A stretch of DNA of 64,000 nt, from positions 40,178,208-40,242,207 of the forward strand of contig NC_063452.1 in NCBI RefSeq assembly GCF_020379485.1, given 5' to 3'. Under the pieces are notes generated by a model, which worked only from the letters and a program-made list of their open reading frames with translations, did no database searches and had not been told where the DNA came from. Position numbers and translations under genes: made by a program. This document shows positions 22,122-32,636 of the stretch, in pieces; within the stretch, counting starts at the first letter, position 1, and each line of letters opens with the position of its first letter. The DNA is from Brassica napus (Eukaryota; Streptophyta; Magnoliopsida; Brassicales; Brassicaceae).

Positions 22122-23283
22122 GTACCTAAAACCCCTGAACTACGTTTGGCTTGATCCCTTGACTGGGTACGTAGGCAACTCCGTCATGAGTGCAGCCCCA
22201 ACCTCTTCTCACCAACCTCCTCACCTAAGCCAAAGGGGCAGGTGTTACCAAGAACACTTAGCCTAAAAATAGTTACTGTGTAAATAATCTGAATCATGTA
22301 TTCTCTGATATCTGATATTAATAAAACGATTGATTCAGTTTCATAAACATCAAAGGTCTTAAAACCCTCCAAGAAAATTTAGGTCCCCCTAAATCGGGAC
22401 CTAAGCTCAACAATCTCGAATACATTCAGGTCCCTAAAACCTGAACCTAAGGTCTTAAAATCCTTAATACACCCAAAGGTCTTAAAATCCTTAATACACC
22501 CAAAGGTCTTAAAATCCTTAACATAAACCAAGGTCTTAAAATCCTTAAAATCCTTAACATAAACTAAGGTCTTAAAATCCTTAACAATCAGCAAGGTCCT
22601 AAAATCCTTAACATAAACTAAGGTCTCAAAATCCTTAACAATCAACAAGGTCCTAAAATCCTTGACAATCAAAATCCTTAACAATCAACCAGGTCCTAAA
22701 ATCCTAATCAAAACCAAAAGGTCTTGAAACCCTTATCAAAATCGAAAGGTCTTAAAATCCTAAAGAATCAGGAAAATCCCGAAATTCCTCAATTCCATCC
22801 GTTAAACTTCAAAGGCCTCGAAGTCCTTCGAATTAACTCAGGTCCCTATGAATCTAAATCCAGGTTCCTACGAACCTGAACAACCAGGTCCCAGAACCTT
22901 TCGAATCGGACTCAGGTCCCCGAGCTAAAATCAAGAACTTCTCTTTAAGGTTATCACGACCGAATATCCATTAAGCTAAATGCTTATCATAAATAAAGAC
23001 TAAAGGTCCTAATCCGACTCAACGATGACGGCACACAACTCATCTGAGATTCGCAATCACTATGATTAAATGAAACGAGGTTAAGTTCAAAAACTTAAAA
23101 CAGAAATAATAGCCACGATTTAAACATAAGAAAGGGTTTAAAAACCTCCCCAGGCTATTGAAATCCAGCAAGCGTTAAGGTTTAAAGGCCTCCTCAGGCA
23201 CTAAGTCACAAAACATAACGAAACAAAGCCCTTAGGCCGAAGTCTTAAAAACACAAAACATAAAGTTAAAAGAGCCGTAGCTC
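22122..23283 (+). other. Tat 3' spacer with degenerate repeats
   Basis: No gene is supported. The stretch is A-rich and dominated by copies of GGTCTTAAAATCCTTAA-like units (see the separate repeat entry) and looser AGGTCCCnnAA words up to about 22,920. The minus-strand ORF at 22,379-22,684 is just the translation of the repeat. Confidence 0.75.
22449..22770 (+). repeat. Tandem minisatellite in the Tat 3' spacer
   Basis: About eleven copies of a unit of roughly 24-36 bp built around AGGTCTTAAAATCCTTAA, with variable tails such as TACACCC, CATAAAC or CAATCAAC. Unit length varies and some units contain a short internal doubling of AAAATCCTT. Such repeats are common in the 3' region of Tat elements. 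Confidence 0.85.
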
Positions 23284-25777
23284 TCAATCTTCCTTCTCTT
23301 CCTGAATCGGATCACCAGCACCGGCAGGAACTCCCTCATCGACCACATTGCCGTCACCTCCTATTGCTGCCTCGACTGGAGCTAAGTCAGGAGCCATCAA
23401 ACCCAAATTAGAGCCATACTCCCCAGAAAAGGATGGATTAAACATGTTAATCTCGAAAGTACCTGAACTCTCCGAGATCTGGGGAAGAGGAAGCTTGCTG
23501 ACCGAGAAGTCAGAGACTTGAGCCTTCTCATACGCAGTTGTCGCTTCTGGTAATAAGGCCACCAATTGGTTGTACTCCTCTTCAACGCTTTGGATCTTGT
23601 TGTTCAGCATATCCTTCAAGAGGTCGGCATTAGCTTGGAGCTCCTGAGCGTACACCAAAGCGTCGACCTCATCTTTCTTCCTAGCAAACTTCTCCTTAAC
23701 ACAGACCAGGATCTTGCCGTAAGCTTCGGCGACTTCTTTCTTCCCTTCCCTGACAGCCAGCTTGACTTCAGCTTCCTTGTTCTTCTGGCTATCCCGGGAT
23801 GAGGCAATGAGCTCACGTACTTGATGCTCAGCTATCTTTCGAGCAGCCTCTAAATCATTGATCCTCCTGCTCTTCACCTGGATATCGAGCTTTTGACTCT
23901 CGATCTCTCCTTGCTGAGCATCGGCCTTCGAGCCTAGCCTCGTCACTTCGGCTTCGAGTTCAGAAATTCGAACCCGGGCTTGGTCAAGATCGGTTTTGGC
24001 TGCCTTAACCATCTCGGTAACCTCAGCAAGTTCACCAGCATTGGGGGCAGCACACAGAGCATTCTCAAACCTGAGCTGGGCCCTGTTAACAGCCCCAGCC
24101 AACTGCAATAAATCCAAAGAAAATATATATATATATCATCGTCTCCAAAGAATGTAAACAAATAACAGATAGAGATCACGTACCTGACCCATACAGTGGG
24201 CAATATCGAGATACTCATCTCGGTTAGTCAGGTCCTTGAGCGCTGGAAGGGGACATCCCACGCTCTTCAGGTGCCTCATTATCGCAGCTAGGCCCCAAGA
24301 GTCATCCAGGATCGACCCAGGCTTCGAATGGGTAAAGCTCCACCCAACAGTCCCTCCTCTAGAGGACGAGGAAGAAGAACGGATGGAAGCTCCGCCCTGA
24401 TCGATCCTGGGCCTCTTGTGTCTCGACGGCTCGATCTCAGAGGTACCCTTCGGAGCCTGGTAGTCAGCCTCCGGCACCTGGACCTCAGGGAGAGGAGCAG
24501 CATCCTGAGCTACAACCTCAGTTGGAGTAGTCTCGACAACAGGTTTGGATCCTCCGTCGTCCAAAACTTCCTTCATTGAGATAAGGAACGATCCTCCTTG
24601 GTTCCTGTCGCTTCCACGAGAAGCACTGGCAGCTTTAGAGGGGTTACCCCTAGAACGGAATGACGGTCGCAGAGTCATGTCACCTGGCTGAGACTTTTCA
24701 GTTCCCGAAGCACTAGCACCAGTTGAGATCGATACAACCGAATCGCCTGCCGAAACTGGAACAATGGAAATCCTTAAGTTTAAAAACTTCAAAGCGATAA
24801 AATCATTGAAAAGGTTCGACAAGAACTCACTCTCAAGGTTCTCAGCAGGAATGGGATCTTGGAAAGAGGCGTTGTAGGTATCTGGGAATCTGGCTGCACT
24901 TATTCGAGAAGTGGTGTAGGCCACCCAGGTACAGGGACTCTGTTGCAACTTGCGGTATAGAGCCCTGGTGAGCTTGGTAGAGAGCTTCGGGGGATCTTCG
25001 ATTTCTGCAAGTAAATCAGAGCAAAAGGTTACTCGGCCATAAATGAATAAAACAAAAAAAATATCCCTAGAATTCCTAACCAGATGGATTAGTCCAAGTG
25101 ACCCTAAGGTTCCGACCCACAGGAACCGTCGAAGGATCAACTTTAACGTAAAAATACTTCTTCCTCCAGTCATCATCACTACTAGAGAATCTGAAGATAA
25201 CATGATTGGGACGACTAGGGAGGTAGTAGGTCCCGGTACCACCCTCCTTAGAGGCGCTTTCCTTCAGGGAAAAGAGGCTCATAAGTTCGGTAAGACCGAC
25301 GCTAACCCCCTCCTCTTTGGACCTAGTGATAAAGCCGTTTATCACCCGGATAACCGAGGGACAGAGTTGGGAAAGGGCTAACTGATAATGATCTAGTAGA
25401 TCAAGCAGTAGGGTCGGAAGAGGAAATCTCAAGTGAGACTTGGAGATGTACTTCTCATGGCAACAGAACCAACCCTCCGGAGCGGTCTCGGGGGTTTCGT
25501 CAGAATTACAGGCACGGCCAAGCTCCTTTTGGGCGAGAGCTTGAACCATGAGGTTAACCACGTCTTGATTTTTCAGCAACGAAGGCGAGTGAGGACTGCT
25601 CCCACTAGAATCGTCTTTCTTCTTCCGTTTAGAAACTCTGGTCGCGATTGCCTCCCTGGCTGTCTTTTTCCCCTTCCTCATCTTGGCTCCGATTTCTTGC
25701 TTAACTTTCAGTAGTTTAGCTCCAGAAGCAGAGGGAGGCATCCCGGATTCCCCGGAACCTTCTTTCGGATGATCCAT
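23284..25777 (-). CDS. Antisense four-exon gene inside Tat (gypsy-type transposon protein, PF04195-like)
   Basis: Minus-strand exons are 25,777-25,081, 25,004-24,831, 24,755-24,184 and 24,102-23,284. All junctions are GT-AG (introns of 76, 75 and 81 bp) and keep phase, giving 753 residues with no stop. Residues about 110-232 (RFPLPTLLLDLLDHY, LCPSVIRVINGFI, YYLPSRP) resemble the plant putative gypsy-type transposon family. The middle is Ser/Pro-rich and basic. Exon 4 is a long coiled coil (ISELEAEVTRLGSK region). Antisense ORFs in the 3' region are known in Tat elements; their function is not. Exon borders are my inference. Confidence 0.75.
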
Positions 25778-26143
25778 AGTATGGGAAGGTTAAGGAGAAA
25801 ATCGATTGCAAGGTTTGGGAGAGAATTTGCAGAGAAAAGTAACGAGGAAGATAAAAAAATCGCAGTAAAATAAAGAGAGAGAAGTTACCTTGAAAACCGA
25901 ACGGAGGCGTGGAGAAAGTGGAAGGCTAGCAGTTAATGTTCACCGCTTTATATCCCATCACCTCTCGAGATTCGGAAAAGTCATTTCAAACCCTCTCCAT
26001 CTGAACCATAGATTCTGCCAAACGTAATAAAGACCGTTAGATCGAGTAAGCTGAATCTAAATAGGATAAGAACTAATCATTATCTTAACGAAAAGATAAG
26101 ATCGATAGCTAGATTCTAGCTTCCGAGACAAAGGATTTTATTC

Positions 26144-26159
26144 GGAAGCTGGGGGCAAC
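26144..26159 (+). other. Polypurine tract of the Tat element
   Basis: GGAAGCTGGGGGCAAC abuts the TGTTGG start of the 3' LTR. The GCTGGGGGCAAC form is typical of Tat-lineage elements. Confidence 0.85.
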
Positions 26160-26663
26160 TGTTGGACCCGAATATGACCCTCAGGTGAGGTACCGATAAG
26201 CGTGAGCTAGCATGTGGGTTGCGATAAGCCCATCATAACAAAGGGAGCTGAAAGCCGAGCTGACGACTGGACCTGGGAGACATCATAGCAGAGGTCACGA
26301 CAGAAAGTGAGCTAACACCTTAAGAGACTCGGTCAAGAGGAGCCTAAAGCGAGCTCCGTAATTGAAGCCAAATATCTAGGAGAACAGTTGAAGGGTTGCC
26401 AACGAAACCTAGACTATATAAAGATGGAGAAGATAAAAGACAAAGGGGATCTCTTTTCCATATATCAACTTTTGTACTAGATTAAAAGCATTACGTATTC
26501 TTTAGCAATCATCTCAAGATACATTCCTTTGTATTCATCATCTTTCAACTCATCAATAAAATCATATTCATTCTTCAAGTTTATTTACGGGATTCAGCCC
26601 ACGATTCTCATTCATCTCTCTTGACCTAACCTAAATCTAAGAAGTGAAACCTTGTCTCTCACA
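26160..26663 (+). repeat. Tat 3' LTR
   Basis: 504 bp, matching the 5' LTR at 15,224-15,727 with no difference that I could see. It is followed by TSD AACTT and the final 32 bp of the Athila LTR. Confidence 0.95.
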
Positions 26664-26705
26664 AACTTGACAGTAGCAAGGATTCATTTTTAGTGTATCA
26701 ATCTC

Positions 26706-27118
26706 ATACCAATGTTCGTAAACGGATCGGGAGTGATGTTGTGGTGACAACAAGCTATCTGATCAACCGAATTCCTACCAAGGTGCTGTAGAATAAATCT
26801 CCTTATAAAGTGATGAACCAAATCAGACTTTCCGTTCCACCACCTTAGAGTGTTTGGATGCGTTTTCTTTATGTTGATACCATGAGAGCAAGGGAACAAA
26901 CTAGTAGCAAAAAGCATGAAGTGTATGTTCATTGGGTACTCCTATACACAAAAAGGACACCAATGTTACAACCCTGAAACAAGAAGAGTGGTTGTATCAA
27001 GAGATGCAAAGTTCATGGAAGGAAAAATGTTTTATGATTAGAATAATTGAGTTGAATTCATGGATCTGTCACAAGCATCAGACTGTGCCAATAACCTGAG
27101 GATAATTATGGAAAGTCT
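26706..27118 (+). pseudogene. Ty1/copia integrase 3' part, copy 1
   Basis: This continues the copia integrase cut at 2,269: GSDVVVTTSYLINRIPTKVL, a stop, then SPYKVMNQ. The integrase-RT linker words follow in broken frames (SVWMRFLYV, AREQTSSK, then SRDAKF-like and GKMFYD-like). It ends near 27,118, where the SID-type LTR begins. The last 20 or so bases differ from copy 2. Confidence 0.82.
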
Positions 27119-27861
27119 TGGTATCAGTTTACCAAAGGAGAAGGAGCTTTAACGCACGAGTTGTCGATCAACGTACCTTCTAGGGAGCTTTAACGCACGA
27201 GTTTGACGTGTTCACTAGGTTTAACTAAACCAGATTCTGCTTGTTTCTAGCAAACAATCTAAACTAATTCAGACAGAGAACCAAGTTTTCGCTTGCGCCC
27301 TAATATCTTATAGGCAAGGTCCTAGTTAGCTACTCTAGAACACAAGCATTGAGAACAGTTTAATTGATGGATATCCTAATACTTAGAAATTCTATATTTT
27401 GTGCTAATCCCTCATGAATATCTGAACCCTAAATCTAACAAGGAGAACTACTCATACATAGCTAAGCAATTCATCACAAAAAAATATGAAAACTGCATAA
27501 ATAAAATAGAGTAAGAAAACTTGGAGTTCCAATCACAAATCTCTGAAAGAGTTCTTGGATCTTCTCTCCAAACCTAAGACTCTAAGTATTTTGCTGTGAA
27601 AAGTATGAAAGCGTGTATTGCCTAGAACAATAGCAGAGCACATAAATATTAGGTTAAAACTCGCCAGGGGTAATCTGGTAATTCTTGTGGGACTTGGGCT
27701 TAAAGTCGGCTTGAAACAATCAGAACTTTGCTCGTTTCGCCGTCGATCGACAACACAGGATGTGTGTCGATCGATTATCATCCTCGATCATCGATCGCTA
27801 GGCTGGTCGATGGTCAGCTACAAGTCTTTATTATTTTATCTCTAAAATGCACCAAAATCAC
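27119..27861 (-). repeat. Truncated SID-type LTR, copy 1
   Basis: It is the same sequence as 57,244-57,993 in copy 2, and in both begins at a TGGTATCAG border after the copia remnant. It contains paired TCGATCGA words at 27,743-27,800. It stops at 27,861 where MATE gene sequence begins, so its last ~120 bp and the rest of the element are missing. This is the duplication junction. Confidence 0.8.
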
Positions 27862-28834
27862 TAAGGGAAGTGAATGAGGGAAAATATAAACAAGGGAAGT
27901 GATTTGGATGAGTATACCCATTGACGAAACAGATACTTTAGGGTTTATAAGTAACCCACAAAGCACAATCATGATCTCGTAGCACCACCACTCGGGACAA
28001 ACTGCAACACAACTGGGTACCGCGAGACCAAGCAGCTTCTTCCATTCTCTCACACTCTATTCATACGACTCCTCTGAGACCTTCTCATCTTTACTTAGCT
28101 TTTCTTCGAAGAAAGCTATGTAGATGAAGAGAAATATGACAAGGTTGAAATTTGACAGAGCACCACTCAAAGCAATACCTTTGATCTCAAAGAGGTATGA
28201 CACTAGGAGGAATGTAACCGGAAAGTGGAGAACACTCGCAATCCCTGTGCATACGGATAAAGGTATAGTCTTTGACTGTGTCCTGAAATAAGCTCTTAAT
28301 GGGTGTAAGAAAGATTGAGCAAGGAGATCTGGAACAGAGTAAAGCAGAAAGGTGTGAGCTATGGATGCGAGCTCCTCGTCCTGTTTTAACAATTTCAGAA
28401 TCCTCTCGGTGTTTATCCATAGAAGAAAAACAGGGAGAGTTGTGACAAGGAGTAGGATGATTCCTCGACGGATTGTTGCCCGGAAGAGTTTATAGTTTGT
28501 TGCACCAATTGCTTGTGAGCAAATTGAGTCTACACCCATGGTTAAACCGGAGAAGAACGAGTAAGCGGTGATGTTGGCAAATGCAAGTGCGACGGAGCCG
28601 CCTGCAAGAGTGGGGCCACCAAGACCGGCCAGGAATAGATATGAAGGAGCGAACGTAAAGGAGAACATTTGTGATGATCAATGGGTAAGCGATTCTTAAA
28701 ATGGAGATTGCTTCTATTGCAAAGAGGGAGAGAAGAGCAAATAAATTTTTAAGTAAATGTAGTTTCTCGTGAAGAGAGATATTTGGGAGAAATGGTACTG
28801 TAACTTCATCGTTGAAACGATTTGATTGAGACAT
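27862..28834 (-). pseudogene. MATE (DTX) efflux transporter pseudogene, truncated
   Basis: The minus-strand frame starts at ATG 28,832-28,834 (MSQSNRFNDEVTV). It covers MATE hallmarks: ILRIAYPLIITNVLLYVRSF, LAGGSVALAFANITAYSFFSG, DSICSQAIGA, FLHPLRAYFRTQS, CPEWWCYEIMIVLCGLL and GILIQ. It resembles the plant DTX subfamily related to BCD1. A frameshift lies near 28,630-28,645. A nonsense TAG at 28,057-28,059 sits where the family usually has Trp. The gene is cut at about 27,862 after SLVYIFPHSL, about halfway through the usual 500 residues, exactly at the duplication junction. An H+/drug antiporter in life; dead here. Confidence 0.88.
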
Positions 28835-28894
28835 TCTTTCTCTTTTATGTTAGATAGAAGCAAGAGGGGATGAAAAAGTATGGTTAAGCATTGG

Positions 28895-28904
28895 CTTTAT
28901 ATAG
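28895..28904 (-). promoter_or_regulatory. TATA box of the MATE pseudogene
   Basis: On the minus strand CTATATAAAG lies about 60 bp upstream of the ATG at 28,834. It is an ordinary plant TATA position; there is no direct evidence of use. Confidence 0.5.
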
Positions 28905-29435
28905 TGAAATTAGTCATTGGAAGTTCTAACATTATTTTGTTCCAAATTTGGCCATATATTTTCCTTACTTTTAATCAACAATTATCATAAAATCAATATG
29001 TACAAATGTGTATATATATACGTGTTGACTATATAATAAAGTTGTACACGCGCTTTCGATTCTCTTTCAATTCATAATGACATGTGGTAAACATTCATAC
29101 GAATAGTAGATTTTCATCTCTAAATTTTAATTTTTTAAGGATATACTTTCTTTCTTTGCTTCTAATTTTCTCCTCTGGGTTGAACCTCCTACAATGTATG
29201 TTGTTTGATTTCGTATACACGTTTCATTAACAAGATTCGAATCCAATATACACAATTTTATGTGGCTTGAATCAATACATTGAAATGTGGGCCCTTTTTC
29301 AAAGATATAGTAGATTTTTATCTATAATTGCTAAATCTTTTGAGGACATAATCTTAATTTTTTTTCATCTTCGATTTTTATTTATCCAATATATTCTACT
29401 TAAATATGTAAACACATGTAACTACTTGTAAAAGG

Positions 29436-29591
29436 GACCATTTGTGATGACCAATGGGAAAGAGATTCTTGCGATTAAGATTACTTTATTTGTGAAAAAG
29501 GAGAGAAGAGGAAAGTAATTTTTAAGTAAATTTAGTTTCTCATGAAGAAAGAATCTTGGAAGAAAGATTATTGTAACTTCGTCTTTGACAT
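29436..29591 (-). pseudogene. MATE gene 5'-end relic, copy 2
   Basis: This is the duplicate of 440-595, with a few substitutions. It lies about 600 bp upstream of the larger MATE pseudogene's ATG and in the same orientation, which supports an old tandem MATE pair. Confidence 0.7.
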
Positions 29592-30315
29592 GATTTATTT
29601 GAGATATTATTTCTTTGTTAATGTTAGATAAGTAAGAGAAAAGGATTTTTGGGTGTGAAGAAGCTTAGTTAATGTTATAGAAGGATTTAGTATATAAATC
29701 CAGTCTGATATAGGCCCAATCGCAATGGGCTAAATTTACAGTTTTCACTTGATCATCAGCAAAGCCTAGCTATTCTTACCTAAAAAGAGTACTTCACAGC
29801 TCGAGGAAGCGAGCTCCAGGTCTAATAAAATAATAACTAAGATCCGTTACTTTGCGGTCAAACGGTTACACAACATACCAAGATCTTTGGCGCAAGACAC
29901 GTCACATGCACCTTAGATACACGGCGTAGTTGGAGTGATCCAAAGGATTCATCTCTTATAATAACAAAGTCTAGTATTAAGCTCTAATTTTAGGCCTTCC
30001 CTGGCAATCGGGATCGGGGTTCTTGAATTTCAAGAAGGTGTAATTGACAAAGGGCCAAAGAGTTTATTCGAGGACTTAGGTCAATTATGCATGTGTTTTG
30101 GCATTGAGGCTACAGATGTAGTATAAAAATATTTGCAATTTAGGTTTTATCATACAATTAGTGTTTCGCATAATCCTTCCTTTAGCCTTATGAAAATTGT
30201 TTTCATATAAGTTTGTTTCAGTCACAAAAGCTGTTCTGAGAGGCTTTAGTTGAACATAGCTGAAGTCATCACCTAGGAAGACGAAGCCTAAGAGGCTCGA
30301 CACCGAATTTATTGG

Positions 30316-31266
30316 AAACAAGTTACATGATAGTGATTTGCTCGGTCGTAATAGAGAGAACCGTGAGGCCTACTCTTCTCTCATGAGTGAATCCAATTGT
30401 GGAGAAATGTGGAACAAGTCAATGTCAAATGATGGTCCCACAGCTTGAGTGAGATTGAGCTACTAATCAAAGCTGCAAAAGCCATCATCTCCTCTAAGAA
30501 GTAAGGTGCTCATTCTCTTATTTATAAGTCAATTACAATAGATTCAGAGGCTAGTCATGACATGATTAGTGACAAGAATCTAATTAATGATGTTACACCT
30601 GTTCTTGGGAATGTTATAATCAAATGGATATAAGGTGAAGAACGAAGGAATTGAGAATCTTAGGCTTGCATCCAAACTATTCTTAGTGAGGAAAGCCATG
30701 ATTGACCTGAATTGTCAGGTGGTTTTTAGACCCCGTGACGTTGAGTTTGAAAAAATACAGACAGGAAAGGTGATTGGAGAAGGAAACAGCCTTTTTACGT
30801 CACCCACACTCTCGTCCATTAGAACTCATGATGCCAGATATGATGCCCTTTAACCACTTGGAATGTGAAGTAGGCATCTTAGGAAAACATTACAAATCTG
30901 TCTTCCCTACATCGATAACCATCTATGAGAAGTGATTTGACTTAGATTAGTCTGATGTTTGGAGATCTCCATGTGTGTCTAGAGATAACTACAAGTACTT
31001 TGTCACTTTTATATATGAGAAGGCAAAGTATACTTGGCTGGCATCACTGCCTTTTAAGGATTGTTTTTTACATGCTTTCATGAACTTCCAATCTTATGTC
31101 ACTAACTTCAAATGCTAATGTGAAGGTACTTAGGCCAGATAATGGAAGTGAATAAACTAGTCACACATTCAAGAATCACTTAGAAAATTTGGGTATAGTT
31201 CACAAAACAATTTATCCTTATACACCTCAGCAGAATGGAGTGGTTGAAAGAAATAAGAGGCATCTC
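30316..31266 (+). pseudogene. Ty1/copia gag-pol remnant, 5' part (copy 2)
   Basis: Duplicate of 1,320-2,269 with the same protease, pre-integrase and integrase words in the same broken frames (TGKVIGEGNSL, TPQQNGVVERN). It is cut at 31,266 by Athila, TSD ATCTC 31,262-31,266, and resumes at 56,821. Confidence 0.85.
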
Positions 31267-32403
31267 TGATATATGGTGTTTTTAATACCATTATATGTTT
31301 TCTTTGAGTTAATTCTCAGTCCTAATTCATGCTTATTTGATATCATTCCAGGTTTGGAGCAGGTGAAAGAGTAAGGAAGAGAGTGCCATGAAGGAAGAAG
31401 TCATTTTGGAATATCTAACGCAAAACAACTAGTCGGATCAATCTGAAGGTTGTTCCCAGAAAGAGCAAGCGACTGACTGTTCCCGACTATTAAGGAAACC
31501 TCCAAGATTTCAGGGGTTTGCCCTAGATTTTCTCTCCTTTCTCAGCTGCCGGCGCCTCCATATAAAAAGCCTATGCTATCATTTCTAATTCCTTACGCGA
31601 CTTTTACAAGAGACCTAGAACTATTTTGGATTTAGAAACTTGTAAGGGAGAAGGCTTCATCTCTCATTTTCACGAGAAGATCATCCTGAACCCTTGTCTT
31701 TCTACTTTATTTTATATGCAGTATTATTCAGAAATCATGTCTGTGTCATCTTGCTTTATGATTGAGTAGTCGGCTAAGCTTGCTTAGGGTTTAGGGTGTC
31801 AATCGCATGAGCTAAACGCAAATAAGTGATTATAACTGTTCTTCATTCATATTGTTCTTACTGCTTGCATTGAATTGATCACTTAATGTTCGATCTCTAG
31901 TTTAATCACCTAGCTAACCGGTTAGGAGATAAATTGATATATATTGAAGGAGATTCATATCCCTAATCAGCGAGAGTATATATTAGGGTATTAAGTGAAT
32001 TAATCAGATCTGATCCCTAAGACTTGCTATCGCGTCTTGTTCCAAGTGAGAGCTTAGGACTCAATACCGATCAGCAAAGGGAACAAGTCCGCGATAGTGG
32101 ATTGTTCTAGCCGAGTGATCCGAGTTCTAGACTGCACCTCATTGCACTTGAATAGTTGTTTGGTTCCGCATTGACACCCGATGAACAACCCTAAGCCGGC
32201 TTTCATTTAAATCGAATTTGAATCTCTAGGTATTCTAGTTACTTGCGTCACCATTGATTTTAAAACCCCACTTGTTTCCCAACTTAATATTGAACTCATA
32301 AGAGTAAAGAGTAAAGAGTAAACTGGTCTTCTGGATTGAATCTCAAATATTACAATTACCACTGTTAACTTGACAGTAGCAAGGATTCATTTTTAGTGTA
32401 TCA
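31267..32403 (+). repeat. Athila 5' LTR, copy 2
   Basis: 1,137 bp, TGATATATGG to GTGTATCA. It differs from copy 1 by scattered substitutions and by an extra AGAGTAA unit near 32,300. A TATA-like box lies at 31,561-31,568. Confidence 0.93.
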
Positions 32404-32408
32404 AATTT

Positions 32409-32420
32409 TGGCGCCGTTGC
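32409..32420 (+). other. Primer-binding site, tRNA-Asp type (Athila copy 2)
   Basis: TGGCGCCGTTGC, identical to copy 1 and 5 bp after the LTR end. Confidence 0.8.
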
Positions 32421-32636
32421 GACAGGGACCAGAATTTTACCTTTATTTTTTGGTTTAATATTTAGTCTGAGATATCTAACTTGCTTTTAATTCTTTGTTG
32501 GAACAGATGATCCAAGTGCATGACCAGTAGACATACTCGGAGCAACGCACAAGGACCACTACATTAACTGACCAACGACAAACTCGCAAGATAAAACAGA
32601 CAGAATCGTCAACAGCCGAGAACAACCGACACCAAC

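Larger units (their letters stand above)
15224..26663 (+). mobile_element. Tat-lineage Ty3 retrotransposon, young and apparently intact
   Basis: It is 11,440 bp, with TSD AACTT at 15,219-15,223 and 26,664-26,668. The two 504-bp LTRs run from TGTTGGACCC to CTCTCACA, and I found no difference between them. PBS, PPT, gag-pro and pol are all present and open. The lineage call rests on the second RNase H domain, the large gag, the long 3' region with an antisense gene and the CHHC knuckle. It is absent from copy 2, so it inserted after the duplication. Confidence 0.95.
2270..26700 (+). mobile_element. Athila-lineage Ty3 retrotransposon, copy 1 (interrupted)
   Basis: It is bounded by TGATATATGG and GTGTATCA, with the 5-bp target-site duplication ATCTC at 2,265-2,269 and 26,701-26,705. 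Internal order is LTR, PBS, gag, protease, RT, RNase H, integrase, spacer, Athila ORF-1, PPT, LTR. It lies inside a copia integrase gene. Its own 3' LTR contains a solo LTR (13,487-14,525) and a complete Tat element (15,224-26,663). Net length without Tat is about 13 kb. All genes are inactivated. Confidence 0.95.
1..27861. repeat. Tandem segmental duplication, copy 1
   Basis: Position 1 aligns with 28,995, and the two stretches stay collinear through copia, Athila, solo LTR, copia end and the SID-type LTR until 27,861, which pairs with 57,993. There copy 1 switches to MATE gene sequence while copy 2 continues into the rest of the SID-type element. Copy 1 also holds an 11,440-bp Tat element that copy 2 lacks. 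The true left border is outside the window; by alignment it should lie about 1.1 kb upstream, inside a MATE gene. Confidence 0.93.
28835..30315. other. Non-coding region between MATE and copia, copy 2
   Basis: It holds the MATE upstream region, the copy 2 MATE relic (29,436-29,591) and AT-rich sequence equivalent to 1-1,319. Nothing else is supported. Confidence 0.6.

Noticed and set aside
22449..22770. CRISPR-like repeat array
   Set aside because: Units are degenerate and variable in length with no unique spacers, inside a plant retrotransposon.
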